Shown: positions 19,240 to 28,133, counted from the stretch's first letter. The stretch: 64,000 nt of DNA from Actinomyces sp. oral taxon 171 str. F0337 (GCF_005696555.1 NZ_CP040005.1:2790001-2854000), one strand, 5' to 3'. Notes: generated by a model from the sequence alone, not told the origin. A program made the numbers and translations.

Positions 19240-19587
19240 ATGACCGAACTGCTGGAAGCCCCGATGGCCGCCGCCGAGGCCTGCGCGCCGGATGGTGGCA
19301 CGATCTCGATGGAGCAGGCGGAACGGGTTGCGCTCGTCGTGAAGGCGCTCGCTGACCCGGTGCGGCTGCGGATCCTGCACCACATCGCGGCCAGCCGGTG
19401 CTCCAGCGTGTGCGCGTGCCACATGCCCGAGGTGTTCGGCGTGACCCAGCCGACGCTGTCACACCACCTGAAGAAGCTGGTCGAGGCCGGGCTGGTGGAC
19501 AAGGAAATGCGCGGCAAGTGGGCGCACTTCACCCCGCGACCCGAAGGGCTGGCCGCGTTGCACGAGTACCTCGCCATGCTGGGCTGA
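19240..19587 (+). CDS. arsR: ArsR arsenic-responsive repressor
   Basis: A 115-residue ArsR/SmtB winged-helix repressor. The HTH is seen as LADPVRLRILHHIAAS and VTQPTLSHHLKKLVEAGLV. Cysteines 54, 58 and 60 in SRCSSVCACHMPEVF form a plausible As(III) site next to the DNA-recognition helix, in the E. coli-like region but with different spacing. It is divergent from arsDA and followed after 27 bases by a truncated oxidoreductase gene. Confidence 0.95.
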   Translation: MTELLEAPMAAAEACAPDGGTISMEQAERVALVVKALADPVRLRILHHIAASRCSSVCACHMPEVFGVTQPTLSHHLKKLVEAGLVDKEMRGKWAHFTPRPEGLAALHEYLAMLG

Positions 19588-19614
19588 GGCCCCGCGACCC
19601 GAAAGGACATCCCC

Positions 19615-19668
19615 ATGCACGTTGTGTGCGTCGGCGGCAGCGATGCCGGCATCTCCGCGGGGCTGCGT
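19615..19668 (+). pseudogene. FAD/NAD(P) disulfide oxidoreductase, N-terminal fragment cut by IS3
   Basis: The frame starts MHVVCVGGSDAGISAGLR, a GxGxxG-type FAD-binding opening as in CoA-disulfide reductase-like enzymes. Such genes often sit in actinobacterial ars clusters. A Shine-Dalgarno-like AAAGGA lies upstream. After 18 codons it runs into the left end of the IS3 copy. The rest of the gene is not found on the far side of the IS, so the insertion was accompanied by a deletion. Confidence 0.75.
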
Positions 19669-19758
19669 AGACCTGTCCAGTTTTCTGTGTAAGCGGTTTA
19701 CAGGTAGGGGTTGATTTGGACTTCCGGGTGTTTTTCGGACAGTGCTTGTTTTCTTACT

Positions 19759-20669
19759 TCAGGCTGCCTTCGTTAAGTCCAGGAGCTCGCGTTCGACCTC
19801 GTTCGGGGTGCGATACCCTAGGGCTGAGTGAAGGCGAACATGATTGCATCTCAGCTCGAACCGTGAGGCAATATCCTTGGCCGCCTTATCCTTCGTGGCA
19901 TACACCATCCGGTGGACTCTCTCATTCTTGAGCGTGGCATTGAACGACTGAAGCCCACGCATTGTCCCAGCAAACCCCCGCACGCCCCACAGAGGGACGA
20001 ATACCATAGGACCTGAGATGGTCCAGAAATCTTTGAGACATGTACTGACTACCTCGGTCCGAGTGAAAGATCGTCACACCCTCCTCAATCGGACACCTGC
20101 GTACCGCCATGTCAATGGCCTGGCACACCAGGGACGTGTGCATGTGGTCGCCCATCGCATAACCCACGACCTTCAAGGCATCAGCAGTCCAGAACGGTCG
20201 CAAGATAGATAAATCCAGCCCACGTCCTGACGTAGGAGGGGGCACCTCCCGCTTGCGGGGGAATGTCCCCGCACAGCTTCTTGCCGGGCTCATTGGCGGT
20301 GAAGTCCTGCCTGAGCAGGTCCGACCGCTCATCCAGGTCCTCAGCCGGCACGGTGGTGCGGACCTTTGCCCGTGGCCCGGCGGCCTGTAGCCCCAGGTCA
20401 CGCATGATGGCGCGGATCGTGGCCCCGTCGGCCCGCACACCGCGCCGCTCCAGAATCACCTGGATTCGCCGGTACCCGTAGGTGCCATCAGAGTCCTCAA
20501 AAACGTCCTTAATAATAATGGCCAGCTCCTCCCTCCGAATTGCCGTCTGCGACTGGGGCCGGTCGCGCCAGGAGTAGTACCCTGATTTTGATACCCTGGA
20601 CCATCGACACATTGAGGAGATGGGATAATGGCCTTCTTCGCGGTTAATGAGCTCGTAGCGATCAGTCAC
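19759..20669 (-). pseudogene. IS3 transposase OrfB, frameshifted
   Basis: Integrase-core (rve) transposase spread over three frames. The N-terminal part (20669-20181) has SGYYSWRDRP and YGYRRIQVIL. The middle continues in another frame with VVGYAMGDH and FHSDRGSQY (second catalytic Asp). The end (about 19965-19759) gives FNATLKNERVHR (catalytic Glu region) and RLHSALGYRTPNEVE. Lesions are a 27-base in-frame insertion at 20235-20261, a +1 shift near 20195 after LDC, and a further shift near 19960. It is inactive. Confidence 0.85.
20235..20261. repeat. Palindromic 27-base insertion inside IS3 orfB
   Basis: Between the conserved residues GDI and YVRTWAG the frame has nine extra codons, net 24 bases longer than expected. 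The inserted DNA is G/C-palindromic, with CCCGC-AA-GCGGG at its core. It behaves like a small mobile palindrome or REP-like unit. The family comparison is from memory. Confidence 0.5.
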
Positions 20670-20950
20670 GGTCGTTCCTTGGCGAAGAAGGCAGCTGCTT
20701 TTTTCAGGAACTCGTTCTCCCCACGCAGCTCACGAACCTCTGCCTTTAACTTTGCGATCTCGGCTGACTCGGAAGCTTTCTTGCGGTCCTGGTCTGTGGC
20801 GTGTTCCTTCTTGTATCTTGCGACCCAGTTACCTACTGTTTGAGCAACAAGGTCATATGAGTCGGCCACTGACGCTATCGTGCGTTCCTTCTCGATGACT
20901 TCACGCACAACCTGTGCCTTGAACTCTTCTGAGTATTTCGCTGCTGGCAT
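20666..20950 (-). CDS. IS3 transposase OrfA
   Basis: A 94-residue HTH_Tnp_1 protein starting MPAAKYSEEFKAQVVREVIE, with a leucine-rich coiled coil AEIAKLKAEVRELRGENEFL at its end. It binds the IS ends and forms the N-terminal part of the OrfAB fusion. The slippery heptamer A-AAA-AAG is present (20704-20698), and the stop overlaps orfB by four bases, the classical setup for programmed -1 frameshifting. A start three codons upstream is possible. OrfB is broken, so this gene is only a relic. Confidence 0.85.
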   Translation of the reverse strand: MPAAKYSEEFKAQVVREVIEKERTIASVADSYDLVAQTVGNWVARYKKEHATDQDRKKASESAEIAKLKAEVRELRGENEFLKKAAAFFAKERP

Positions 20951-20990
20951 GGTATCCATCCTATCGACTCACGGGAAGAAAAACTCCCCC

Positions 20991-21346
20991 AGTCCGAGAA
21001 ACACCACGCACCCCAGTACAACTTGAGCGTCATGAGTCAGGTCTGCTGCACGGCCAGCGAGGTTTCGCCTGGTGCTCTGCCCCACGCGACCGCTTCTCGC
21101 ACTGCTTGCGCACAAACTGAGCGGCGCTGTCGGGGCTGTTTCCCGGTGCAGTGAGAGTGTCGAAACCAGCGTCGGTCCGCACCGGCTCCCCGCAAAGGGG
21201 CACGAGCGAGATGCCTATCAGAATGAGTGACGTATGCAACTCTAACACGCAATACCCGCGTCGGGCAATCCTTGAGTTACGCTGCAGTGCCGCCACGGAG
21301 TGCATAAAGCTGAAATCGACGAAGCACTGACGCCAACAGCAGAGTC
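20991..21346. other. Intergenic region after the five-gene operon
   Basis: About 350 bases between the IS3 right side and the stop of the receiver-domain gene. A minus-strand frame here starts right at that stop but is rich in Cys and Arg, has no recognisable domain, and is probably not a gene. No clear terminator hairpin is seen. Confidence 0.5.
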
Positions 21347-23182
21347 TCACGACACGTTCTCAGAGTCGTAGAGCGGCTTCCCGTCGAACGCCGGTCGCGA
21401 CTGGTGCTGGAGAAGCAGGGACAGTAATCCACGAGCCGTCGTATCTGAAACCCTTGCGAAGCGCTCCACGCCAAACTCAATCTTTACTTTTTTCGCATCA
21501 ATCTTCGCCGTCAGCCCTTTGCTTTGAGCGGCTGTACCGAGGAGCGCAGCAGTAACGTGGCGACGCGCTTGACGAACATTAGCTTCCTCTCCCTCAATGG
21601 CACCGAGAACCGAGTCCATGCCCCGAAATTCATTTACGAGCTTTCTGACTTCGGCTTGCATCTTCTTATGCCTTCGAATCCATGAACCCGGCAAGGCTTT
21701 GTTTGCCACGTCGGTGCTGCTGATCACGGCGTGGCCGTTTCCACTAGTGACGCACGCGTCGAGCGCCAGAACGGGAACCCAAATCTGGCTCGCGAACTGA
21801 ACCCGCCACGGACCACTTTCAAACCCCATAAGTGGACCTAAATTGGCTTGGTTGGACTTCAGCGGACGATAGGCACCTTCGTCATCCCTTGCAGCCGGCT
21901 TCAGTTCCGTGAGAACAACCCTCGTCAAATCGTTACTCCTGCGGCCATTCGCCCTGACGCTAAGATCGCACGCCTGTGTGAGGAGAATAAAATAACGGGC
22001 TTTAACTTGGCTACCTTCTTCGCCAAACAGATCGTGGAACTTGAAGATGTCGCCGATGTCGAGAGGGCTGGCCAGAGAGGCGAGGGAACTTCCATCCTCG
22101 AACTGTTCGTCCCACTGAACTTGGTCATATTGAGCCGGCCGTGGGATACCATCGAGATACAGCTTGACCGCTCCGGCGTTGCGTAGCTTGTTGAGCACAT
22201 TCTCAACGAAGTCGACTTTCCTTAGCGACGCTGCGAGCGACTTACGTGCGAAAGTCGCAGCGATCCTCATCGCATAGTCCGTCTCATACAGGCCTTCTTC
22301 GCGAGCCGCTTCGAATGCTGCGAGGAGCAAGTACCGATCCACACTTTCCAGTGCCTCGATCGCTTTGCTGTTCGCTTGCTTGAGACTTTCGACCGCATGC
22401 GAACGGAAAGCCTCAATCTCCGTTGCGAACAAAACAAGCCGTAAAGCATGAGGAAACTGCTGGTCCTGAAGACGGTGTTTGGCGATCACGATGACCGGTC
22501 GGATGGTATCCAAACCTTCACTGATCTCAGCAGCGATATCCTTCTCGTGCCCCTCGTCGGCAGCTGTGTGGGTTAGCAACCCCACGTGAACGTGGTCACG
22601 GTCGTCGCGCGCAAGCACACCCCGCACAAGGTCGTCACCCCCCTTAGCGGAACCTCCCTCACGCTCGAAGCTACGATCAAACAGGAGCAAAGTTGGTACT
22701 TGGTCATCGAGCAGAGCTTCCCCCGCTACCCGCCATTCCGCAAGACTCATCCGCCGGAAGTCCACGATCCCCTCGAAAAGCTCTGGAAGCGCAAGCAGTG
22801 CAGCGTTGTTACCAGCAACGTTTTGGGGTTGCTCGCCAACCGGGTCACCGCCGGATGCTTGGGCACGAAACGCGGCTTGGGTGAGCTCGTTCCGCTGACG
22901 ATCGGTAAGGCTATCCCAAGACGTGCTGACCATGTCGAGCATCTCATCCTGGCTAAGTTCTTCAGCTTGCCCGTGCTCGCCGTTAGAAAGAATGCGTCTC
23001 GCAACCAGCACCATGTCTATAGACTGCGCCCGGATAGCGCCGAGTACATCCTCTTTGCTCTGGGACGCCCCCTCTGCGTGATCGTCGTCCACGTTGACAA
23101 CCCTGGCGATACCCAGTGCGTTCAGAAGTTCCTGAATTTGTTCCTTCTGAGTATGCGGTCCGTCACCGAACTTACTCTTCAT
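21347..23182 (-). CDS. Receiver-domain protein with large insert and unknown C-terminal module
   Basis: A 611-residue cytoplasmic protein and last gene of the operon. The N-terminal part has receiver-domain residues in correct order: acidic cluster DDD (32-34) in VVNVDDDHAEG, phospho-acceptor-type Asp169 in TLLLFDRSF, Thr204 in VGLLTHTA and Lys235 in VIVIAKHRL. About 130 residues separate the first and second elements, so the fold carries a large helical insert. The C-terminal 350 residues have no family I can name; a conserved-looking segment is YFILLTQACDLSVRANG. It starts one base after the stop of the dual-ATPase kinase gene (TAACATG). The natural reading is a response regulator-like effector phosphorylated by that kinase. 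Toxic activity, if any, is not evident. Confidence 0.8.
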   Translation of the reverse strand: MKSKFGDGPHTQKEQIQELLNALGIARVVNVDDDHAEGASQSKEDVLGAIRAQSIDMVLVARRILSNGEHGQAEELSQDEMLDMVSTSWDSLTDRQRNELTQAAFRAQASGGDPVGEQPQNVAGNNAALLALPELFEGIVDFRRMSLAEWRVAGEALLDDQVPTLLLFDRSFEREGGSAKGGDDLVRGVLARDDRDHVHVGLLTHTAADEGHEKDIAAEISEGLDTIRPVIVIAKHRLQDQQFPHALRLVLFATEIEAFRSHAVESLKQANSKAIEALESVDRYLLLAAFEAAREEGLYETDYAMRIAATFARKSLAASLRKVDFVENVLNKLRNAGAVKLYLDGIPRPAQYDQVQWDEQFEDGSSLASLASPLDIGDIFKFHDLFGEEGSQVKARYFILLTQACDLSVRANGRRSNDLTRVVLTELKPAARDDEGAYRPLKSNQANLGPLMGFESGPWRVQFASQIWVPVLALDACVTSGNGHAVISSTDVANKALPGSWIRRHKKMQAEVRKLVNEFRGMDSVLGAIEGEEANVRQARRHVTAALLGTAAQSKGLTAKIDAKKVKIEFGVERFARVSDTTARGLLSLLLQHQSRPAFDGKPLYDSENVS

Positions 23183-23183
23183 G

Positions 23184-25754
23184 TTAGATCCCCTTTACGA
23201 TTTTCGCATTACTAAAGTGAATGCGAAACTTGTAGCGGCGCCCCCGACTATTACGGTCCGGAGAAAGCCGTATCGACGCGCCCATCGAGTCCAGGAGCTG
23301 CCGAACCACAAAAAGACCAAGACCGCGGCCGGACTGGGATGGCTTCATCGTAATGAAAGGCTCAAACGCCAGCTCTTCGATTGACTCATCCACACCAATT
23401 CCATCATCCTCAACCGTAATGAACGGGGCATCGATAGTTATCCGGACGATCCCTTCATTGGCCTTCTTGGCAAAAATCTGCTGAAGAAGCCAGTATTCGC
23501 TATTGAGGATGAGATTATCAAAGACTTGTGTCAGCTTTCCCTCATTGACTCGAATACTAAAGTCATTTACCACGTCGATCTCGAGCCGAAGCCCGTTCGC
23601 GCCCCACTTCGAGCTGAAGTACTGCTCAAGATTCTGGGCAATCGTTGACATGCGCAGGTCGTCGCGACTCTCTCGCATGTAGCGGAGCCCTGGCAATATT
23701 CTCGCGACCTGCTTACTCAGACCACTGGCTGATGATCGTACATGCTCAACAAATGTCCACACCCGCTGATCGGTGCTCTTGGAAGCCTTCAAATACTGAA
23801 TGATTTGCGCACTCCGACCGCGAAGTCCATCACTGATGTGCTGAACCTCATGAGCTAGAGATTCTGCTCCCAGACCCAGGGCCACTGACTCCCACGCATC
23901 GCTAATTTGGTCCTGAGCAAGCCGCAGTTGCTCTTCGAGCAGGTCAACACCGAGGCTCATCCGATCGTGCGCCTCGGTGAGGTGATCGAGATGGGCTATG
24001 AGCACTCTAGCCTCGACGACCGATGTCTTGAGTTTCGCTACCGTTTCATCTAGCACTGCCGAGAGAGCAGGATCATGGAACACGGTCTGGTCAGCAGATT
24101 CCTTCTGCTTTTTCAGAGTGTAGGTGACCGCCTCGATTTGATTGAGTACTTGCTTGGTTTCCGCCGCGTGAGCAGCCAGTTCCGAACCTTCTGAAATTCT
24201 ACGATTCACTTCTTTGATCAAATCGCGGGGCGTGATACGGGGTGAGACATCGATCGACTGCGCAAGTTTTTCGCGCTTGTACTCGTTATATCCTCGCCGT
24301 AAGTGCTCTTGAACTCGGGCGGCATACGCGGCCCAAGCTTTCATAATCAGGAGGAAGTTGCGGTACGCAGGAGTATCTCGGAACGCTTCACGATTGGTAG
24401 TTTCTTCCAACGCGGCATTCTGTTCGGCCGAGATACTGACGTATCCTGAGACGTTGCCCGGGCGCAAACTGTAGTAAGAACCACCTGAGGTCCACTGCTC
24501 GCCCAGACCGAGCCAGTCTTCATCTACGCGAACACCGAATCCGTCCCGATACACTTTGATGCCGACTAGGGCGCGGACGAACTCCTTATAGTCTGACGCT
24601 CGATCGAAGATACTGCTTGTGTCTCGCGCCAGCGAGATGGCACTTACTTCACCATGAAACGGCCCAGGCGACACAACTTTTTCGTCCGCAAGCTCCACGT
24701 TTTTTAGCGACGACAGGTCAATGACGGATTCACTCCGTAGAAAGTAGTGGTCATCACCAGCGGCGATGCCGAGCGGGCGAGCTCGAGTCGAGTCAGACTT
24801 TGCGAGAAGCCACTCCGAAAACGCATATCCGTTGTCGCGGCCAATGAGTTCATCGTAGGCGGCAATCTCCTCGGCGCCCTGCTGTCGCAGAAACAATGTG
24901 GAATAGTTTCCCGCGATTACGAGTTTTTCGCCGTCAAACTCGAAGGCATACGCCACGGGTGCGGCTTTCAGCACCTCTTGGGCTTTTTCTCGGAGATTGA
25001 TTGCTACTGCGTCAATGGTTAGCGTGATATCGAATCCAGACACCCCTTCATACGGGGAAATCATGGATGCGAGTTCTCGCTGGAGGTCGTTTGTCTCGTG
25101 CTGACGCCACAACCCCGGATCACGTAAGCCGCGTATCTCCAGCCGAGTTCCCGGTTTCATGCTGCCAATGGCAAGTTGACGCACGTCGATGGGAACGCTG
25201 CTGAGCGATTCTGCGCCGGCAAAGTCGCTCCAGTTCATCACCACGTTGAGCGGGGCAACCGATTCCTGATTCTCACTCCGGTATGTGGTCGACAGGTATA
25301 GCTGGTCGCCGAGGCGTTGCGCACCAAGGCGTCCCAGGCCCTTGTCGCCGAGGGGCGTGCGCTTCTTCGCGGTCACACGTCCTGCCTCCTTCATTTCCAG
25401 TTTGTGGCTGAGTGACACCGTAAGCCAGCCGCGTCTAATTGTTGAAAGGTCCATACCAGTGCCGTCATCGACAATGACAATCTCGCCGACAAGGTCGTCC
25501 GGGTTGACTGCATCGTTCGACGAACTGGTCTCCGCGCCAAGACGCTCTCCGGTCTTTCGGTCGAACCGTGCGTGGGTGTCGATGGAAACACGCACGCGAG
25601 TCGCGTCGGCGTCATAGGAGTTCTTGATGAGCTCCATGAGAGCTTGCATATCATCCGTAATGAGGTCGGCTCCAAGCTTGAACACGACCGATGGATGTAC
25701 GTCCAGCTGGAGCGTCTCTACGACCGTCGGACTAATTGAAGCGGACTCGCTCAT
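23184..25754 (-). CDS. Dual-GHKL histidine kinase-like ATPase
   Basis: An 856-residue soluble protein with two GHKL ATPase domains. The N-terminal one is MORC/Hsp90-like: N-box ELIKNSYDAD (41-50), G1 DDGTG (96-100) and G2 GDKGLGR (136-142). The middle (about 480-620) is helical and probably coiled coil. A histidine-kinase module follows: H-box ESLAHEVQH with His635, N-box VFDNLILNSE (744-753), G1 DDGIG (783-787) and G2 GRGLG (809-813). There are no transmembrane segments, so the signal is intracellular. The ATG at 25754 overlaps the methyltransferase stop (ATGA). Kinases of this layout paired with receiver proteins occur in predicted bacterial conflict systems. Function here is inferred. Confidence 0.88.
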   Translation of the reverse strand: MSESASISPTVVETLQLDVHPSVVFKLGADLITDDMQALMELIKNSYDADATRVRVSIDTHARFDRKTGERLGAETSSSNDAVNPDDLVGEIVIVDDGTGMDLSTIRRGWLTVSLSHKLEMKEAGRVTAKKRTPLGDKGLGRLGAQRLGDQLYLSTTYRSENQESVAPLNVVMNWSDFAGAESLSSVPIDVRQLAIGSMKPGTRLEIRGLRDPGLWRQHETNDLQRELASMISPYEGVSGFDITLTIDAVAINLREKAQEVLKAAPVAYAFEFDGEKLVIAGNYSTLFLRQQGAEEIAAYDELIGRDNGYAFSEWLLAKSDSTRARPLGIAAGDDHYFLRSESVIDLSSLKNVELADEKVVSPGPFHGEVSAISLARDTSSIFDRASDYKEFVRALVGIKVYRDGFGVRVDEDWLGLGEQWTSGGSYYSLRPGNVSGYVSISAEQNAALEETTNREAFRDTPAYRNFLLIMKAWAAYAARVQEHLRRGYNEYKREKLAQSIDVSPRITPRDLIKEVNRRISEGSELAAHAAETKQVLNQIEAVTYTLKKQKESADQTVFHDPALSAVLDETVAKLKTSVVEARVLIAHLDHLTEAHDRMSLGVDLLEEQLRLAQDQISDAWESVALGLGAESLAHEVQHISDGLRGRSAQIIQYLKASKSTDQRVWTFVEHVRSSASGLSKQVARILPGLRYMRESRDDLRMSTIAQNLEQYFSSKWGANGLRLEIDVVNDFSIRVNEGKLTQVFDNLILNSEYWLLQQIFAKKANEGIVRITIDAPFITVEDDGIGVDESIEELAFEPFITMKPSQSGRGLGLFVVRQLLDSMGASIRLSPDRNSRGRRYKFRIHFSNAKIVKGI

Positions 25755-27115
25755 TCCCCCGCCCCCCATGCCCTGGTCACCAATACCCGTTCCTGTGCCA
25801 TCGTTGCGCCCTGACTGTTCTTAGCCGCCATGCGTTTGCGTGATCCTGGAAGTACCCGCTCAATCGTCATAACCTCTTCGTGGCCATCCGCGATGAGAAG
25901 CTCGCGAGTGATGTCGACAAACGGGAAAGTCTGCTTTCCTACGCGCCTCTCACCCAAAGTGAAGAAACAAAAAGCGCCATTCTTCAGGCGTGGACTAAGG
26001 TTACTGAGCGCACGTTGGTAATCGCGAACAAACGAGAGGACTTTTTTTCTTAGTGCTGGCCTCTCGTCAATCCTCGGCAACCACTCTCTTAGGGTTGCAG
26101 ACTTTTTACATAGTTCATCTCGCGATGCGTCGGCCTGTTTGAAAGAGCCACCGAGGCTCATAAGGTCGATCCGATGCGTTGATTCCAACAGAGACTCATC
26201 GAACACCCCCGGTATATCGGCGTGGAAGATCCACTGCAAAGGAAGATAACTGTGTTGGCCGTACGGAACGGTGGTCTTATTGTCCCCATATGGCGGAGAT
26301 GTCATTAGTACGTCCGCTTGCCGAGGAGCTATCCAAGAATCACTGACCGATCCAGGTAAAAGGAGAACGTGCGGTTTTTTTCCGGATGCGGGCAGGAGAT
26401 CAAGCCGCTCCCAGTGTTGCTTGAGATGGGCCACGTTCTGGGACCCGACCGACTTGAAGGCTTTGATTGCGTCCGTTTCGCGCCGCGCAATCTCTTCCGA
26501 GGTGTAGGTGTGGAGTTTGAATGTTGAGATCCGTGAGTTTGAGACCAGTCGAATGGTCTCAGCAAGGCACACCCACAGAAACTGACGATCAACTAACTGT
26601 TCTTCATCTAAAATCGCTAGGCGTAGCTGAGCTAGTCCCAGTTTGATTTCTGGTTTGAACCACTTATCCACGCCCGCGAACACAGGCATGGTTGGACTTT
26701 TGATCGTTGCTGCTCTAGCGGCAACTCTGGCGACAGCAGACTCGCCGGCAGCGACCGAGGGTGGGTTGGCTTTGACCTGGCAAAGCAGGATCGCGAGAGG
26801 GTTGATGTCACTGCCATGGAAATCCATACCTCGATAGAGACTCTCGAGCATCACGGTTCCGGAACCCGCGAACGGGTCATAAACCAGTCCTGATCCAGGC
26901 GACACCGCCCGTAGGTCGTCTAGCAGAGCGCCCTGAAGCTCGGGCACCATCATTGCGGGGTACTGGAAGAGCGCGTGATTTCCTGATCGGCTTCTGAGGT
27001 GGCTGAACGACCAAAAGTCGGGATCCAGAGACGTGCGCGCATCGAGCCTACGCCGGAGCGCGTCCGTGACCTCGATGTCTGCCTTTTGACGACGGAATGT
27101 CAGTTGTGGGCTCAC
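25751..27115 (-). CDS. DNA methyltransferase (N6-adenine/N4-cytosine type)
   Basis: A 454-residue SAM-dependent DNA methylase. Motif I is DPFAGSGT (80-87) and the catalytic motif IV is SPPY (273-276), in TSPPYGDNK. The order motif IV after motif I with a long helical stretch between them, and SPPY rather than DPPY, fits an N4-cytosine or beta-type N6-adenine enzyme. No restriction endonuclease gene is adjacent. In the operon it may mark self DNA for the kinase/receiver pair, or be a regulator. It starts with GTG overlapping the DUF1643 stop (GTGA) and its own stop overlaps the kinase start. Confidence 0.9.
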   Translation of the reverse strand: MSPQLTFRRQKADIEVTDALRRRLDARTSLDPDFWSFSHLRSRSGNHALFQYPAMMVPELQGALLDDLRAVSPGSGLVYDPFAGSGTVMLESLYRGMDFHGSDINPLAILLCQVKANPPSVAAGESAVARVAARAATIKSPTMPVFAGVDKWFKPEIKLGLAQLRLAILDEEQLVDRQFLWVCLAETIRLVSNSRISTFKLHTYTSEEIARRETDAIKAFKSVGSQNVAHLKQHWERLDLLPASGKKPHVLLLPGSVSDSWIAPRQADVLMTSPPYGDNKTTVPYGQHSYLPLQWIFHADIPGVFDESLLESTHRIDLMSLGGSFKQADASRDELCKKSATLREWLPRIDERPALRKKVLSFVRDYQRALSNLSPRLKNGAFCFFTLGERRVGKQTFPFVDITRELLIADGHEEVMTIERVLPGSRKRMAAKNSQGATMAQERVLVTRAWGAGE

Positions 27116-27687
27116 GCTGATTTTTTTCCTATCTTGCCAAGAAGATTGCCAAGAGTCTCCGACGTTTCATTGCCGCGTGGCTGAGCGGTCTCGACGGTGC
27201 AATGCTCAAGTCCTTGCAAGAGTCGATCAACTGTCGTCGCGCCGTCGAACAGGCCCCGTTGCGGACCAACGTACTGGCGCCATCTGGACGGATGGCGGGG
27301 GTGTCCACCCATGAGCCAAGCGTGAGTGTGGCCGTGATGCAACGCCCGTGAGATCACCCAACTCACTTGGTTACGTACATACTTCCCAGCCAAGCCGCGA
27401 AGCGGCGCAACACCCCAAGCGAAAACCAGGGTGTTGCTGCTTTCGAGGACCGTTTCCAGCCGGCTTCGTGCATCAAGAAACAGTTGAAAAGACGTCGCCA
27501 CCTGTTCGAGCTCCTTGGAGTTTCGAGTCGGAGTCTTGACAAGGTTGGCGATCTCTAAAGTTTCCCAAGTCTTTGCGATCCGCACGTCCTCCAGGACCAG
27601 GTGAGTCCTGGATGCCCCGTTCTCTTCCCTGGATGGATTCAGGAGGATTGCTCCGACACGGCTTCGGTTCGCATGCTGAGTCTCCAT
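27112..27687 (-). CDS. DUF1643-family protein
   Basis: A 191-residue cytoplasmic protein. The start GAILLNPSREENG, the segment ANLVKTPTR and the central LVFAWGVAP are characteristic of DUF1643, a family of unknown activity often found beside phage and defence genes. It has no catalytic motif I can assign. The ATG overlaps the stop of the Xre gene (TGATG). It is the second gene of a five-gene operon with overlapping or nearly touching frames, so its product is probably needed in step with the methyltransferase and kinase. Confidence 0.8.
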   Translation of the reverse strand: METQHANRSRVGAILLNPSREENGASRTHLVLEDVRIAKTWETLEIANLVKTPTRNSKELEQVATSFQLFLDARSRLETVLESSNTLVFAWGVAPLRGLAGKYVRNQVSWVISRALHHGHTHAWLMGGHPRHPSRWRQYVGPQRGLFDGATTVDRLLQGLEHCTVETAQPRGNETSETLGNLLGKIGKKSA

Positions 27688-27953
27688 CAAGAGTCTCGCT
27701 CGTCCACTTGGGCTGCTTCGCTCATACGATCTAGACTCATTTCTAGAACACTCGCCAGTCGAGCGACCGTAGTGAACGCGGGCGACACCGTTCGACCAGA
27801 TTCGATGCTTCGAACCGTGTCAATGCTCAGCCCGCTTGCTTCCGCCACAGACTGAGCAGACAGGCCAGCAGACCTACGCGCCTCACGAAACAATTCGCCA
27901 AGGCTCGGGGTGGTGAAATGCGCTCCCCGCTTCGTCGGTGACGACTCATCCAT
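27687..27953 (-). CDS. Xre-family HTH regulator
   Basis: An 88-residue single-domain Cro/CI-type HTH protein, with the fold LGELFREARRSAGLSAQSVAE, SGLSIDTVRSIESGR and a final helix VARLASVLEMSLDRM. The start at 27953 (MDESS) is the first that leaves the upstream operator repeats non-coding. It is the first gene of the operon and probably represses it through the direct repeats 7 bases upstream of its start. Such leader regulators commonly limit expression of toxic or methylating defence systems. Confidence 0.88.
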   Translation of the reverse strand: MDESSPTKRGAHFTTPSLGELFREARRSAGLSAQSVAEASGLSIDTVRSIESGRTVSPAFTTVARLASVLEMSLDRMSEAAQVDERDS

Positions 27954-27959
27954 CAACTC

Positions 27960-27987
27960 ATGATACATGGTAGAATGATACATGTAT
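27960..27987 (-). promoter_or_regulatory. Candidate Xre operator (direct repeats and palindrome)
   Basis: ATGATACATG occurs twice, at 27960-27969 and 27975-27984, spaced 15 bases start to start. The second copy overlaps the perfect palindrome ATACATGTAT (27978-27987). The block is AT-rich and lies directly before the Xre start. On the minus strand TATCAT elements within it could serve as -10 boxes. Confidence 0.6.
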
Positions 27988-28133
27988 ATGAGTCCACACT
28001 CCGGACGATGATGCACGTCTGTACAAACGAGGGGACTGTCGCGCCACGGAGAGCACCCGGTCCTGAGCGGGTCTCACGCTGCCACCCGTCAGGTCGCGGG
28101 CACGAGCGGCTGCTGCTCGCGCGGCTGCGGCGT

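Larger units (their letters stand above)
19669..20990 (-). mobile_element. IS3-family insertion sequence, degenerate
   Basis: About 1.3 kb holding orfA and a broken orfB on the minus strand. The left end is set by the break in the oxidoreductase gene at 19668. I could not find an inverted copy of the left end on the right side, so the right limit is approximate and that end may be deleted. The element separates the ars genes from the five-gene operon. Confidence 0.8.

Noticed and set aside
21030..21350. Minus-strand frame touching the stop of the receiver gene
   Set aside because: Rich in Cys and Arg, no ribosome site or recognisable domain; probably chance.
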